A DNA stretch of 64,000 nt from Sipunculus nudus (Eukaryota; Annelida; Sipuncula; Golfingiida; Sipunculidae): positions 43,899,558 through 43,963,557 of the forward strand of contig CM049310.1 of NCBI GenBank assembly GCA_026874595.1, written 5' to 3'. Under the pieces are notes generated by a model that saw only the letters and a list, made by a program, of their open reading frames with translations, was not told the origin of the DNA and did no database searches. The position numbers and the translations under genes are program-made. This document shows, piece after piece, positions 27,901-35,138 of the stretch (positions are counted from its first letter, which is position 1; every line of letters starts with the position of its first letter).

Positions 27901-30900
27901 AAAATTTAATATCAGTCCTCATTCCCAAAACAACAATCCCACTAAGTTTATTAAAACTGTCCTATTACATTTCAAACAAACATGGGTGGACATATAATAT
28001 CCTTAGCAGCAGGAAGTAAAGGTCGACATCGCTAACCATTTGTAGTGAGTGTGCTTTCCGGAACAGTGCTGTCAGTTGTTCTGAGAGAGCTCCTATCAGT
28101 TCCCCATACAGCTGGGCACTGCCCTGTCAACAAATGAATACAATGTTAGTTAACAGTACCACTACAGCATTAGACAGCAGGCTAAGGAAACTGACACTTC
28201 ATTCACTGTTCTGTTAGGAAATACATAAGAGAGAGACACAAAGTGAAATTAAGGCAAGGCTTTTTTTATTATTTTTTAGCTTACAACCACTTTGTTGAGA
28301 AGCCAAGAGTTGAAAGGAAAAAATAAAAGGTTGGAGGGAAAAAAATGAAAAAGTTTGAACTGTCAAACTTTTCTGTATTATGCCTAACTGCCATGCTTTC
28401 AATTCACAAATAAGGTTTATGAGCATACATAAATGGCAATCTGGAAACATTTTTATTAAGTTTTTTATTCTAATTTTTTTATTTCAAGGAATTCTGCCAA
28501 ATTTTACCCAAGTTGAAGTAATTATAGTAAGATAATGAATATCATTAGGTACTGGCACTTTATGTGATGTTTATTTAAACTCAATTTTAAAATAAGTCCC
28601 TTAGGAAGACACACCTTGCAATGACCATAAGAAGCCTGGATGACATGGACCACACATTTTGGAAGAGACAGAATATTGCATAGCTGTAACTGTGTCTCCA
28701 GGCTGCTGAGATGTCCCAGGCATGTCTCCAGCATGTCACAGAGCTCTAAACAACCCTGAAATATTAAGAGATACATGTATGTTCATGTAAGCATATTGTA
28801 ATAACATGTCACAGATCCCTGAACAACCATGTAAAAACAAGAAATACAAATTTCTATAAGCATGTTAAAACATGTCACATATTCCAAAACAACCCTGAAT
28901 AAATAATAAATACACATGTCCATGGAGATATCTCCAACATGTCACAGATCTCTAAAGAACTTGTAAAAACAAGAGATATATATCCATAAACATGTCTAAA
29001 AAATGTCACAGATGGTGAGATCTGTGAACATTATGTAAATAGGTGTATAAGGTTTTTCTTAAATGTGCCGTCACAGTTCTTTGAGCGACTCTGAAAAAAA
29101 AAGAAATACAACAGATCTGTATACTTCCAAACACAAATTGAAATTTGCTCATATATAGGGTCTCCCACATGTCATAAATCACTGTTAATATTAGATTATT
29201 CTTACGCATATCTCCCACAGGTGAGGTTACACATCTCTAAACGCCATTGTTAATACTGAAATGACACATCCACAAGTCCAAGTGCCAGATTAATAACAGA
29301 GATGTATATAGTAATCAAGTTTCACATCTGAAAACAAACCTGTAAAAATGGTAATGTGTCTATAGGCATGTCTCCAGACTAATAAATTCTTTTAATTTTT
29401 AAAATCCATTCTGCATACATGCACCCTTTTTAAAACATGTAACATTTTCAACAGAGTAGACATTCTTACCTCTAGTACTGCTGTGAGACCGTCCCTGGTA
29501 TCAGATGCCTGGTGACCTGAAGACTCCAACAATAATGTCACCTTCTCCAGGAGACTGTCAAACAGTTGCTCGGTCTGTGGTGACATAAAATATTTATAAT
29601 TACCACCAAAGTGTATAAGTTTTTCAGTTATTTGACATGAAACTTAAAAAAAAATTATGGCATCACCAAAGCTGACTAATGATATGGTATACTCACATAT
29701 TCAAAAATTTTGTGAGAATATGTCCAGTCATACCTTTGACAAAGCTGCAAACAGTTGGATGGCAAACAACTGACAGGGGTTTATAAATCACAAGTGAGCC
29801 ACAGTGTTGCACTGTTGTACAAAGAGTCTACAACAAAAGGACTATTTTAACACTTGTCTAATGGATGGATATGACTGCACTTCATCTGGGTTCCAAGAAC
29901 TGTGACGATAAACATTTAGGTTAAATGTTGTTCATGCAAATGTCAACTGAAGGGAACCAATTTTATTATTTCATAGATTTTTTTTGTGGTCAAGTGTACA
30001 GAATTACAAAATCTTAAAAGGATTAGCAATAGCTTATGCCAACTGTGGAGAACCATTTTTCAATCTCAAATATTTTTTGGGGGGTCAAATGTACACAATT
30101 ACAAAATCTGCATAGAAAATTATTGGTAACATTTTCTGATGAAAAACGTAATGATTCAGTTTGAGGAAAAAGACCAAGGGAAGATATGGACATCTTGTTT
30201 TTCTTGTTTTACACATGTATGACAACAAGCCAAAATTGACAGCAACACTAACCTTAACAGATGCAGCTTGAAGACACAGGCTCTCAACCTGGCTGACAGG
30301 TAAACATGGTACAAAGTTAATTAAGACCAGCTTCAAGTAATCTGGAAGGAGATGAAATTATATTACAAGTAATTGTTTCTAAATAAAAATGGCCCACCTA
30401 ACTTAAAATGAAATATTCTGAATCATAATGAATACATACAAAGCAATGCTAAAATATTCAAAAAGTAATGTCCTGATCCTAAAAAAAAACTTTTTATCAG
30501 AAAATTATTTAAAATGAGAGAGAATTTGTAAAGTTATTTACTAATGTCAGCCTGATAATACAAGATCCACTGAACTTGCCCTTAAGCACGAGACAGTTGA
30601 CAACACCCCTGTTTCCTGATAATTCTTGACAATAGCAAGAAGAAATGCATTTAATGTGGAACCATATTCTTGCGACTTAACATAAGGATAAATGCCTACC
30701 TAGTTGTTTCTGAATGTCTTCAGTCTGATCCAGTGTTTGCTATGTGATGTTAAGGTTATTTATTGTCATTTCATATCTCATCAGATCACAAGTCATATAA
30801 ATAAAAATATTAAACAGTACTGTAACATGGGAAAATTTGATCTGTGGAACAGATCTAGTATGTCCCCCACCTGATGTTGGAATAGCTAGAAAAAAAGATG

Positions 30901-33900
30901 TGAATACATGTATGAAATTTTAGATGGGTCAATGTCACACACCAAGATTACCTCTGTGACCTTGAAAACTGCATGAAGGTCATCCATATGCGAACTTGAC
31001 CTAACCCTTCACAAAACAGTGAGTTCTTGCCACTATTTGTGTCGAATTCACTTTATTATTGAACACAGACACCATAACAAGTGTGCATATAAAAGCGTAA
31101 CATATGGGGGCTCAACCAAAATGGCACCTAACTTTGAGGCTGAGGGAAAAGTGGTTGGAAGTAATTGGGTAAATAACACCACTTAGTTCACCAAAAATGT
31201 GCCTCCTGGGTTAATTAATCTCATTCTAAAAGCCAATGCTCAAAAAGAAGGGTTTGTTACAGGGTGCATATATATATGAAGACTGAACTGTCTTGCTAGT
31301 GAAGTTTGCTTTTCTAGGGAAGTGGTTGGTTCACCAGGCATGTATACATGCCTCTGTCATGGGTTGGAATCCGGGATTGGTTCCATATTTTCCCCCCAAA
31401 AAATGTCTACGTAACTCATGTCAGAGCCACATATATACTGATGTATTAATTTTGCATGACATCATATATTGTATGAGCCATGATGATTCTCATCTAGTAA
31501 TGGTCAGAAAGGATACAATCAGCCGAGGTAAGACATCATGATATCTCTCTCTGCAGGTTGTTGCGTCCCACGAGAAAACATCCTGTAACTGGCTGTCCTG
31601 TGACATGATGGCTGATAACTGTCAGCTGACCATAATTCTGCAAGACATAAAAGCAATCCATCTCTAGTGATTTTGTAGTGTTAAACAACAGAAACATACT
31701 AACATTAATTTTGAGTTGTTGTAAAACAGACATATGCATACAGGAATATTTATCAAACCCCAGTTCATTCCTGCTCCATGCACTTTTCATGCGCTGAGGC
31801 CATTTTATTGTAGCCAAAAGATGGTCTGCAACCAAGCAAGGATATCTTGATTGATAAACCCTGTCCATTGTCTGTCAGTGTTTCAACAAATTGAAATAAA
31901 AAACCGGCCTCTCAGACCCTTTGCACAGTATCAGTGTGGGCTGTTGCTGTCAGTAATACAAAAAAATATGTAACAATACTGGTTCCTCCATGCTGTGCAC
32001 TGGGTTTGTGGGGGAACATACAGACTCCAGACTTGCTGTGGGCCAGAATATTCCCGACCATGACATGATGTCCTTGCTTCAGACCAGAATATGGCTGTAA
32101 ATGTTAAAATGGCCTGATTGTCACAATAGGTAAAATGAACAAAGTGGGAAAATTTAAATTAGGACCTTTCATTGATGAATATATCAAAACCTGCCACCCT
32201 AGGCAGTTGGCATGATCACATAGTTCACCATGTAAATTAACAAGGGCACTGCAAAGCGGAGCTGCCCCTTGCATGGAAGCATGATTATACTGGGTGTATT
32301 AGTGTAAAAATAAGAAGGGCAGCTCTGTGACCTTGACCTTTGACCTTAAAATCAATTGGTTTCCTAATCCAAAGGTGAGTGAGCCATATGTGCAAGATGA
32401 ACGGTTTCAGTTAAACGGTTTGGCTGAAAATGGGTCCAAATGTTTTTTTTTAGAAGTCGGTTGTGTGGCCTTGACCTTTGACCACAAAATTGATAGGGTT
32501 CTTCAACTATAGGTGGATATGCCATATGTGCAAGAAGAAAAGATTTGGTCATACAGTTTGACTTTAAATGGGTCCACAAGCAAATTCTCCAGGGACGCAC
32601 GAACAGAGGCGTTACTATATCCCCCCCCCCCTTGCAACTTCTTTAATTAGCCACAAACAATATTTATGATGACCGTGATGTCTTTATCCAATTATGGATA
32701 ATGGGTAAAGTGCCATCTATTATGCTATAACATATTTATTTTTTTTTGCAGAGGTAACTGCCTCCATTTTTAGTGCTATCTTAACTATGTATATTGTTAT
32801 GGAGTAGAAAAGTGCATGTTTGTGACTTAACACATATTTCAAGGAATATTTCACATTTCATATTTCACAAGTACAAACTCATTATCAGGCATGTCAGACT
32901 AAACAATGAATGACTTCCCATAATTGATGACACCCGACAACCAGTCATCCGGTCACACACATATAGGCTTCTATCCCAATTTAATCAGAGAACAGTACAC
33001 CAAACCATTAAGGTCTATTTTAAGTCTGTGTAAACAGAAACAGTGTCACAGAATGACTTATGTGTTTAGTCTTTATGAGGAAATGGTAGAACACAATTGA
33101 AACATGTTATTTTATGAGACTCCACATGTGTATATAAGCACTGTCCTCCAGATAGAACTGAAATAAGATTGAGTTCAGTCTATAACTGGATCTGTATCAG
33201 GTTAATATAATCTTATGTAAAATGATGACATGCATAATTATGTCAAATGTCAGGTCACCATTACCATCTGATCCAATAGCAGCTTGTATCAGTAATGTAA
33301 CTGAGGGTAAATGAATATATATTGATAATGTCAATCCAAACTCTGTATCAAAAAGTCTTGCATGGTGCACGATTGGGGCAGTCAGAGAGAGACGGCACAA
33401 ACTGAAAGAGACTACCCTTCTGCTGTAACAACATGTCAACTGATCTGGAATAAAGTCAAGTGTCTACCAACCTAGTCTAGTGTCTCTCTCAACCTGTGTT
33501 ACACACATTGTAACAATATTGTACATCTGAAGAATTCCATTTTGGTTTCAGATTACATGTCAGGGCAGTATCACATGCTTCCTCTCATTTTATATCCTGG
33601 CATTAACCAGGCCCTGTGACTACTGCACCTGCAGGCCCTGGATGTGTAACGGTCCCCATTGCTGGGTCAAACTACCGTGGAAACCCTGAGTGAGTGAAAC
33701 ATGGCCATTGAGTATGGCCTTCCCATTAAGCCTGCAGAGTTGGGGCGACCTTGAAAAATCTAACCACCTTGGCTGAGATTCAACTCACAAACTCCCGGCT
33801 TTGAGTCCTGTACAATACCCCTGAGCCACAGAAGCCAGTTATAACAATTTATTCTTAAAACAGAGATGTACATAGAGTGGTGGCTGTCACCTCTTCTGGA

Positions 33901-34002
33901 AAATCCAAGTTTTTCTAGACCCTCTTTTTATTGTAAAATGTACTGGAGTACAGGAGTGAACAAATTCCACTGGCAGCATATAATCTATGTTACATGAAAG
34001 CG

Positions 34003-34038
<36 letters not shown>

Positions 34039-34750
34039 AATTTTTTTTCAATTATTATGTATTGAACTTATACATAGTTCAAGTTTTATGCTGGCTGCAG
34101 CAAGTGATATTATTTTTACGTAATGTTACTTGATAAGACACAAGTTAATTTCTTCTGCAAGGAGAGTATGCGTTTATCCCTGTTTGTGTGTGTATGTGTG
34201 GTCACAATATATTTTTAATATGCAGTCATGAACAGAATCTCATGAAATTTTTAAGGTATTTGGAAATGGGCTAATGAAGTGTGGATCTGGCATATGATCC
34301 TTATTCAGGAACATCATCAAGGAATATTCACAAATGTAGTCAATTATGCACAAATGGAATTATGGGCCGAACAAGTGAATGCAAACGCGGTTTTGAGAGC
34401 ATCCCTCAATTGCCCCCCCCCCCCATGGTGGAGGCTTGCATTCCTTAGATTGCAGATTTCTAGAAAATACCTCTCATGATGTCTGAACCTGGAACAGTGA
34501 CTTTAAGAATGTACAAAACTAAATTCGTCATTTATATTAAATCACATAATAATATTAATAATTATAAATATATATTAATAAAATAGAATTTTAATTTACT
34601 TGCTCTACATTAATTTTTGGTATGAAGTGGATAATCAAAAATGATCTTTCGAGTTTGCATGGAACAAATGACAAAGCTAACTGATGCAGTTAAGGAATAT
34701 AACAATTTAAGCACAAGTGCCTTCTTTTCGTCTGCTCTTACCTGAGCCAT
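946..34750 (-). CDS. FIRRM: FIGNL1-interacting regulator of recombination and mitosis (C1orf112/FLIP orthologue)
   Basis: Alpha-helical nuclear partner of FIGNL1; the pair dissociates RAD51 from DNA and is needed for crosslink repair and replication. Coding exons in transcript order: 31606-31517, 30739-30700, 30341-30253, 29574-29470, 28755-28615, 28123-28037, 26835-26760, 24381-24297, 14616-14481, 10820-10669, 10078-9930, 9569-9492, 9038-8943, 8489-8426, 8259-8178, 7584-7502, 6657-6513, 6049-5867, 4864-4628, 3110-2997, 2690-2499, 1107-946. From the ATG at 31606 they give 862 codons with stop, near the human 853 residues, and all phases agree. The human protein as I recall it aligns with few gaps over most of the length (RYGTANL with RYGTAEL; LPKCVVHVI with LPSSVLHVI). 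One intron is GC-AG. A leading exon at 34742 adds 5' UTR or a short alternative N-terminus. The C-terminal junction is the least certain part. Confidence 0.9.
1486..2400. repeat. dispersed repeat copy A (interrupted)
   Basis: Matches 43,425-43,990 in the same orientation on both sides of the hAT insertion, for example the GACATGTCTC, GACCATTGTTT, AAGATGTT and TTTCCTCTT blocks. Function unknown; probably an old transposon. Confidence 0.6.
1718..2113. mobile_element. non-autonomous hAT-type DNA transposon (396 bp)
   Basis: Starts CAGTGTTGCAGTAGAG and ends with the inverted partner (reverse complement CAGTGAAGTAGGACTG), flanked by 8-bp direct repeats CTGTAAAC at 1710-1717 and 2114-2121. CAGTG termini with 8-bp duplications define hAT elements. 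It interrupts a dispersed repeat whose uninterrupted copy lies at 43,425-43,990. No transposase frame inside. It lies in the last FIRRM intron. Confidence 0.8.
2499..2690 (-). CDS. FIRRM: FIRRM exon 22
   Basis: 64 codons from a good polypyrimidine acceptor. Ends HQRALEGFCSFAEETPHETV and DTVVNFLNK, matching human EQHTLEAFTQFAEGTNHEEI and NKVVSFLEK. Donor GTAAGA. If that donor is ignored, the frame stops at 2415-2417. Confidence 0.92.
2997..3110 (-). CDS. FIRRM: FIRRM exon 21
   Basis: 38 codons, phase 0/0: VLDVGMSSMKAVRPFYLKLA then LCSFLKALAMKSLPPSNE, matching human LLKLELPDYVRLAMLDFVSS. Donor GTAAGC. Confidence 0.92.
3457..3980. mobile_element. inverted-repeat element (about 524 bp)
   Basis: Left arm 3457-3544 (GCCTGATTTAAT ... 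GAGTTTCTACAATATAA) is the imperfect reverse complement of the right arm 3909-3980 (TTATATTGTAGAAACTC ... ATTAAATCAGGC). The left arm has a ~20-bp extra insert. Looks like a non-autonomous foldback-type DNA element; no clear target duplication. Confidence 0.55.
4628..4864 (-). CDS. FIRRM: FIRRM exon 20, with GC donor
   Basis: 79 codons, phase 0/0, ending LLFLSGMLVQHLNNKQVLK. The donor is AAG|GCAAGT, the textbook GC-AG form. Joined to exon 21 it aligns without gaps to human LLPLLGFFIQTLDPKLILQ and onward; the nearby GTGTAT would shift the frame. Confidence 0.92.
4978..5300. repeat. dispersed repeat (GAGCACTGCAAA type)
   Basis: Shares AAGAGC(A/G)C, TGACCTTATTA(A)ATATGTGTG and AGGGACACTTAAAGTTAATG blocks with 7,657-8,150. 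FIRRM intron; no coding content. Confidence 0.5.
5867..6049 (-). CDS. FIRRM: FIRRM exon 19
   Basis: 61 codons, phase 0/0: EEFLKTFSPESELELYSVIP then WLNNSKPSGADLQCL, matching human EFIQKFSPKEAENLPLW and KWLSRSRTLGELESL. Confidence 0.93.
6513..6657 (-). CDS. FIRRM: FIRRM exon 18
   Basis: 145 nt: YGTANLCREHCRFVTQLLKQ then MLFRRLFRFLAPEHQ, matching human RYGTAELCAHHVTIVAHLIK and LLKRLFFFMAPPHQ. One of the best conserved blocks. Confidence 0.95.
7502..7584 (-). CDS. FIRRM: FIRRM exon 17
   Basis: 83 nt: ETTLLEHVLGASTHTALLAI then DVWSFVG, matching human LLNAVLSANMITSLLAMDAW. Donor GTGAGT, phase 2, splitting the Arg of the conserved RYGTA motif. Confidence 0.92.
7657..8150. repeat. dispersed repeat (GAGCACTGCAAA type), second copy
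   Basis: Longer copy of the repeat at 4,978-5,300. It lies between FIRRM exons 16 and 17, ending about 30 bp from exon 16. Confidence 0.5.
8178..8259 (-). CDS. FIRRM: FIRRM exon 16
   Basis: 82 nt: NISFHEYVCTHLSAFVGCLK then KTQLKEL, matching human YQHVCVHLCTFITSFHPSLF. Donor GTAAGA, phase 0. Confidence 0.88.
8426..8489 (-). CDS. FIRRM: FIRRM exon 15
   Basis: 64 nt: YIEFSLPVQHPGVMCKGKPQ, matching human GELSLPVHLQGLKSKGKAE. Two possible donors exist (GTAAAC, then GTAACC 13 nt later); only the second keeps the frame into exon 16. Confidence 0.87.
8943..9038 (-). CDS. FIRRM: FIRRM exon 14
   Basis: 96 nt from acceptor CTTGTAG. Encodes DVQERWVSPKLYPEDEPRLP and VLQALFLMLQHC, matching human EVQTLW and RISLLKAVFYSFEQC. 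A second AG 11 nt inside would break the frame. Confidence 0.88.
9492..9569 (-). CDS. FIRRM: FIRRM exon 13
   Basis: 78 nt read in phase 1: EKNNDIPAFVQSSLLLTVLG then VLPACT. This frame, not the longer alternative one, matches human DLPCELQFPQCLLLVVVMDKLP and joins exon 14 correctly. Donor GTAAGT. Confidence 0.88.
9930..10078 (-). CDS. FIRRM: FIRRM exon 12
   Basis: 149 nt: HTPPCLESAEYNSSYIQEV then HPLVAGLVTHHSFISIL, matching human FPPSLYATRISKAHQEEI and LDPLISQLLTFQPF. Donor GTAAAA. Confidence 0.9.
10669..10820 (-). CDS. FIRRM: FIRRM exon 11
   Basis: 152 nt: GVKILGFQMKVLVTLVRELV then DIYSLICVLQR, matching human TLKLCRFFANSLLHYAKEF and TLHQLYLQIHS. Donor GTATGG, phase 2. Confidence 0.9.
11340..11400 (+). 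repeat. LINE 3' end signature (plus orientation)
   Basis: ACAAGGGACCCATGGGTCAC and GGCGCTCAGCTGATC, the reverse complement of the end signature at 42.89 and 50.32 kb. Only a short fragment is recognisable. Confidence 0.4.
12221..12558. mobile_element. PIF/Harbinger-type MITE (338 bp)
   Basis: About 35-bp terminal inverted repeats starting GGCCAAAA and containing the perfect block GGTATGGTTCTCAGGCAC at the left and its reverse complement at 12,524-12,541. TTA direct repeats flank it (12218-12220, 12559-12561). TTA duplications and GGCC ends are typical of PIF/Harbinger. No coding frame. It sits inside a fragment of the TAGCTCAG-type repeat, in FIRRM intron 10-11. Confidence 0.75.
12863..13002. 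repeat. (GA)n microsatellite
   Basis: Pure GA from 12863 to about 12900, then GA tracts broken by AAA and a short unique stretch. In FIRRM intron 10-11. Confidence 0.95.
13583..13598. repeat. 16-base G run
   Basis: Uninterrupted G16 in otherwise AT-rich sequence; length may be a sequencing uncertainty. Confidence 0.9.
13735..14455 (-). mobile_element. TAGCTCAG-hairpin element, copy 2
   Basis: Same body as at 1-697. Hairpin arms at 14423-14430 and 14446-14453, short (CCGT)n at 14390-14405. A related 120-bp piece lies at 13,140-13,260. Ends 26 bp before FIRRM exon 10. Confidence 0.65.
14481..14616 (-). CDS. FIRRM: FIRRM exon 10
   Basis: 136 nt: KICQYKSLVCDRLELDVMLS then QQVPRSDAQSE, matching human SLCEDILFSFHSCLQLAEQM and TQSDAQDN. 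Donor GTTAGT, phase 0. Confidence 0.9.
15236..17574. other. intron and pannexin-like gene 5' flank, no gene seen
   Basis: AT-rich, with a 29-bp duplication at 15,309-15,366 (GGGCCAATATGAATATTG) and a TA run near 15,941. Must contain any promoter or 5' UTR of the pannexin-like gene, but no site stands out. Confidence 0.6.
17575..17725 (+). CDS. pannexin-like gene exon 1
   Basis: Starts MFLEALEILQS; the short cytoplasmic N-terminus leads into TM1 (VIYILTVYTPIIMATFLL). Donor GTGAGT, phase 1. Retaining the intron keeps an open frame only to 18,012. Confidence 0.88.
17575..20925 (+). CDS. pannexin/innexin family channel, two exons, 429 residues, nested in a FIRRM intron
   Basis: Forms large-pore membrane channels or gap junctions passing ions and small metabolites. 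Exons 17575-17725 and 19787-20925; the junction splits a Gly codon (G|GA). Seen: TM1 about 24-46; first extracellular loop with C56 and C74 in the signature CFAPENF...YCW (PANX1 CFSPSSF...YCW); TM2 about 98-120 starting YYPLYLP; cytoplasmic loop; TM3 about 175-200; second loop with C209 and C221; TM4 about 225-253; a long polar tail; and a hydrophobic C-terminus at 411-429. The two-Cys-per-loop pattern and 429-residue length (PANX1: 426) fix the family. The sequon N61-F-T lies in the first loop. It sits antisense in the 9.7-kb FIRRM intron. Divergent TM2 motif and C-terminal segment set it apart from ordinary innexins. It could be called innexin or pannexin-like; I give no symbol. Confidence 0.9.
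17895..18850 (+). repeat. 278-bp minisatellite in the pannexin-like gene's intron
   Basis: Units begin near GTCTGCAG at 17895, 18171, 18452 and 18730 (spacing 276-281 bp). Each contains GGTGGCGCCACC-type and CAAACCACTGCAGAGATATGA blocks. Copies are clearly diverged. Confidence 0.8.
18852..19300 (+). repeat. near-perfect 232-bp tandem duplication
   Basis: TTTTAACCCAAGGCAGATGA begins at 18852 and again at 19084; the following ~210 bp (through GGTCAGAGGTCAAAACA) are almost identical, so this is recent. It derives from the adjacent 278-bp units. Confidence 0.85.
19787..20925 (+). CDS. pannexin-like gene exon 2, stop TAA
   Basis: Acceptor TTATTTACAG. One 378-codon open frame plus stop covers the first loop to the C-terminus. 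A donor-like GGGTAAGT inside it (19875) is best read through: the distance from YCW to TM2 (27 residues) then equals that of PANX1 (about 26). Confidence 0.92.
21025..22043 (+). mobile_element. Helitron/Helentron-like element (pearl/HINE type) with 145-bp tandem core
   Basis: Order seen: start hairpin GGGCCCC...GGTGCCC; (CATC)n at 21083-21112; about five copies of a 145-bp unit (starts near 21131, 21277, 21422, 21566, 21711, partial 21855); then GGGGCCC, a small hairpin GGACCATTGTCC and the tail CATCTAGT at 22036-22043. A hairpin close before CTAG-T is a Helitron-type 3' end. Microsatellite plus tandem core recalls bivalve pearl elements. Begins about 100 bp past the pannexin-like stop codon. 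Confidence 0.55.
21131..21860 (+). repeat. 145-bp tandem array, five copies
   Basis: Each unit holds GCACGCGATAACTCAACAAC, CTGCAGCTTTCCCAAATTC and GGTACCTATGAG in that order, with 10-20% divergence between copies. Core of the Helitron-like element. Confidence 0.85.
22540..22892 (+). pseudogene. decayed non-LTR reverse transcriptase palm fragment
   Basis: Two frames together show CGIQQGLVLGSIF (motif near the palm), FYADDT (catalytic YADD) and then, after a frameshift, VAFKSGGPDSTIHQM, WMSQHRLKVNDEKTEVIIIA. The order matches non-LTR reverse transcriptases; the frameshift shows it is dead. Confidence 0.7.
22893..24296. other. FIRRM intron sequence, no gene seen
   Basis: AT-rich; short open frames on both strands without coding pattern; a TA run near 23,500. 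Confidence 0.6.
24297..24381 (-). CDS. FIRRM: FIRRM exon 9
   Basis: 85 nt: LYGLFEISKVASSLDVKI then TMWKTIS, matching human VLHSLLDICSVISSMDHAF and WKFII. Its downstream intron (24,296 to 14,617) hosts the pannexin gene on the other strand. Confidence 0.9.
24382..26759. other. FIRRM intron, no gene seen
   Basis: Contains a low-complexity block of GTATAAAAA-type repeats at 25,755-25,815 and two AAGTGGTCTGG copies (24,820; 25,112). No exon or known element recognised. Confidence 0.5.
26760..26835 (-). CDS. FIRRM: FIRRM exon 8
   Basis: 76 nt: ALISLMDKVQVESN and EAESQCLSH, matching human QLMELLDSV followed by a variable acidic stretch. Donor GTATGT, phase 1. Confidence 0.87.
27155..27240. repeat. 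three 29-bp tandem units
   Basis: GGGTTTTCACACTTC repeats near 27161, 27190 and 27219 with short variable spacers. In the intron between FIRRM exons 7 and 8. Confidence 0.75.
28037..28123 (-). CDS. FIRRM: FIRRM exon 7
   Basis: 29 codons, phase 0/0: GSAQLYGELIGALSEQL then TALFRKAHSLQM, matching human LLQALFKEAYSLQK. Donor GTTAGC. Confidence 0.9.
28615..28755 (-). CDS. FIRRM: FIRRM exon 6
   Basis: 47 codons: GCLELCDMLETCLGHL through SLPKCVVHVIQASYGHCK, matching human HTLPSSVLHVIKSTFVHCK. The first part of this exon and its acceptor are repeated as a decayed tandem array in the upstream intron (28.75-29.3 kb). Confidence 0.92.
28730..29300 (-). repeat. decayed tandem array of a FIRRM exon edge
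   Basis: CATGTCACAGATCTCTAAAC-like blocks recur at 28732 (in exon 6), 28805, 28871, 28939, 29002 and, weaker, 29168 and beyond, spaced about 63-73 bp. Each carries the first ~25 bases of exon 6, the acceptor region and some intron. Confidence 0.7.
29470..29574 (-). CDS. FIRRM: FIRRM exon 5
   Basis: 35 codons, phase 0/0: TEQLFDSLLEKVTLLLESSG and then the RDGLTAVLE segment. Donor GTAAGA. Helical, consistent with human FDDMLHELSSQVSGL. Confidence 0.85.
30253..30341 (-). CDS. FIRRM: FIRRM exon 4
   Basis: Encodes YLKLVLINFVPCLPVSQVES and the LCLQAASVK segment, aligning with human YILKIITEMFLPHINLSAFE. 89 nt, donor GTTAGT. Confidence 0.82.
30700..30739 (-). CDS. FIRRM: FIRRM exon 3
   Basis: A 40-nt microexon encoding QTLDQTEDIQKQL. 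Donor GTAGGC. Its phases (0 in, 1 out) join exon 2 to exon 4 without loss of frame, and its length fits the human spacing here. Confidence 0.7.
31255..31420 (+). repeat. possible second SINE-like repeat
   Basis: Contains GGTTGGAATCCGGGATTGG, resembling a box B, after GTGGTTGGTTCACCAGG. A related segment (GGGATGAATCTGGGATC, ATATTTCCCC) is at 52,150-52,270. Weak match; family unknown. Confidence 0.3.
31517..31637 (-). CDS. FIRRM: FIRRM exon 2, main start codon
   Basis: Acceptor GTCTTGCAG at 31638-31639. The ATG at 31604-31606 opens MSQDSQLQDVFSW and leads to YHDVLPRLI, resembling the human start MSQRGGSG through VLEEVTKW to LSRLL. The donor ATT|GTATCC is weak. A three-codon upstream ORF lies at 31622-31633. 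Confidence 0.75.
32238..32600. repeat. dispersed repeat with two internal ~130-bp units
   Basis: Starts CAAGGGCACTGCAAAGCGG, then two copies of CCTTGACCTTTGACC ... GCCATATGTGCAAGA ... AAATGGGTCCA. In the first FIRRM intron. Confidence 0.55.
33600..33835 (-). mobile_element. tRNA-derived SINE, copy 1
   Basis: Minus strand: box A TGGCTCAGGGG (33818-33828) and box B-like GAGTTGAATCTC (33776-33788) in tRNA spacing, followed by a ~180-bp body shared with the copy at 38.95-39.15 kb. Confidence 0.7.
34003..34040. repeat. (AT)n microsatellite
   Basis: About 18 AT units with one TATTA interruption, in the first FIRRM intron. Confidence 0.9.
34140..34475 (-). repeat. dispersed ~330-bp repeat, copy 1
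   Basis: Reverse orientation: CTAGAAATCTGCAATCTAAG and GAATGCAAGCCTCCACCATG at one end, CATGAGATTCTGTTCATGA inside, a GTGTATGTGTG edge at the other. Two plus-strand copies lie in DNMT1 introns. Confidence 0.55.
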
Positions 34751-34810
34751 CTTCAAAACTTCCGCCCTTTTTATGTGGACCGGAAGACTGGAGGATCCAC
34801 TAAGATTGAG
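34742..34810 (-). CDS. FIRRM: FIRRM exon 1, 5' UTR and possible alternative start (upper end approximate)
   Basis: The minus strand shows GAAGATGGCTCAG followed by a strong donor GTAAGAGC. The ATG at 34748-34750 (Met-Ala-Gln) joins the MSQ frame only if an internal acceptor in exon 2 is used; otherwise it is an out-of-frame upstream ORF. The transcription start is not visible and the upper limit is a guess. Confidence 0.55.
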
Positions 34811-35138
34811 GGGTGTGAGGTCATTTGTAAACTATTAACATGAATTGATAGCACCCTTAATGTACAATAACCTCAATAAACTCGTACTTTCCGTATTATA
34901 TACTTTACAAATTACAATAATTTAATAATCAATTGCTTAAGATTGGGGATTTAAAAATATAAATATATTGTTTATCAAACCTGCCCCGCGGTGTAAATTG
35001 ACATGTCGATCCCCAATTATCGCCCAGATTTCGCGGGAATCTTTGTCAAACTGGTAGTTGAGAAGTGACAGCCAGTGCCAAGACACACTGTCAAGTTCAG
35101 CTGGTATCTGTCATTTTCGTTGACGATAAATTCAAGCG
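34751..35138. promoter_or_regulatory. divergent FIRRM/DNMT1 promoter interval
   Basis: 388 bp between the first ATG of each gene, transcribed away from each other. Sites seen: ACCGGAAG at 34779-34786 and GCGGAAGT (minus strand) at 34758-34765, both ETS/GABP-like (the second in the FIRRM exon 1 region); CCAAT at 35013-35017 and, inverted, 34942-34946; ATTTCGCGGGAA at 35028-35039, close to an E2F site. GC content rises here relative to the flanks. ETS, CCAAT and E2F sites are typical of divergent cell-cycle promoters. No TATA box near either start. Activity is inferred. Confidence 0.65.
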
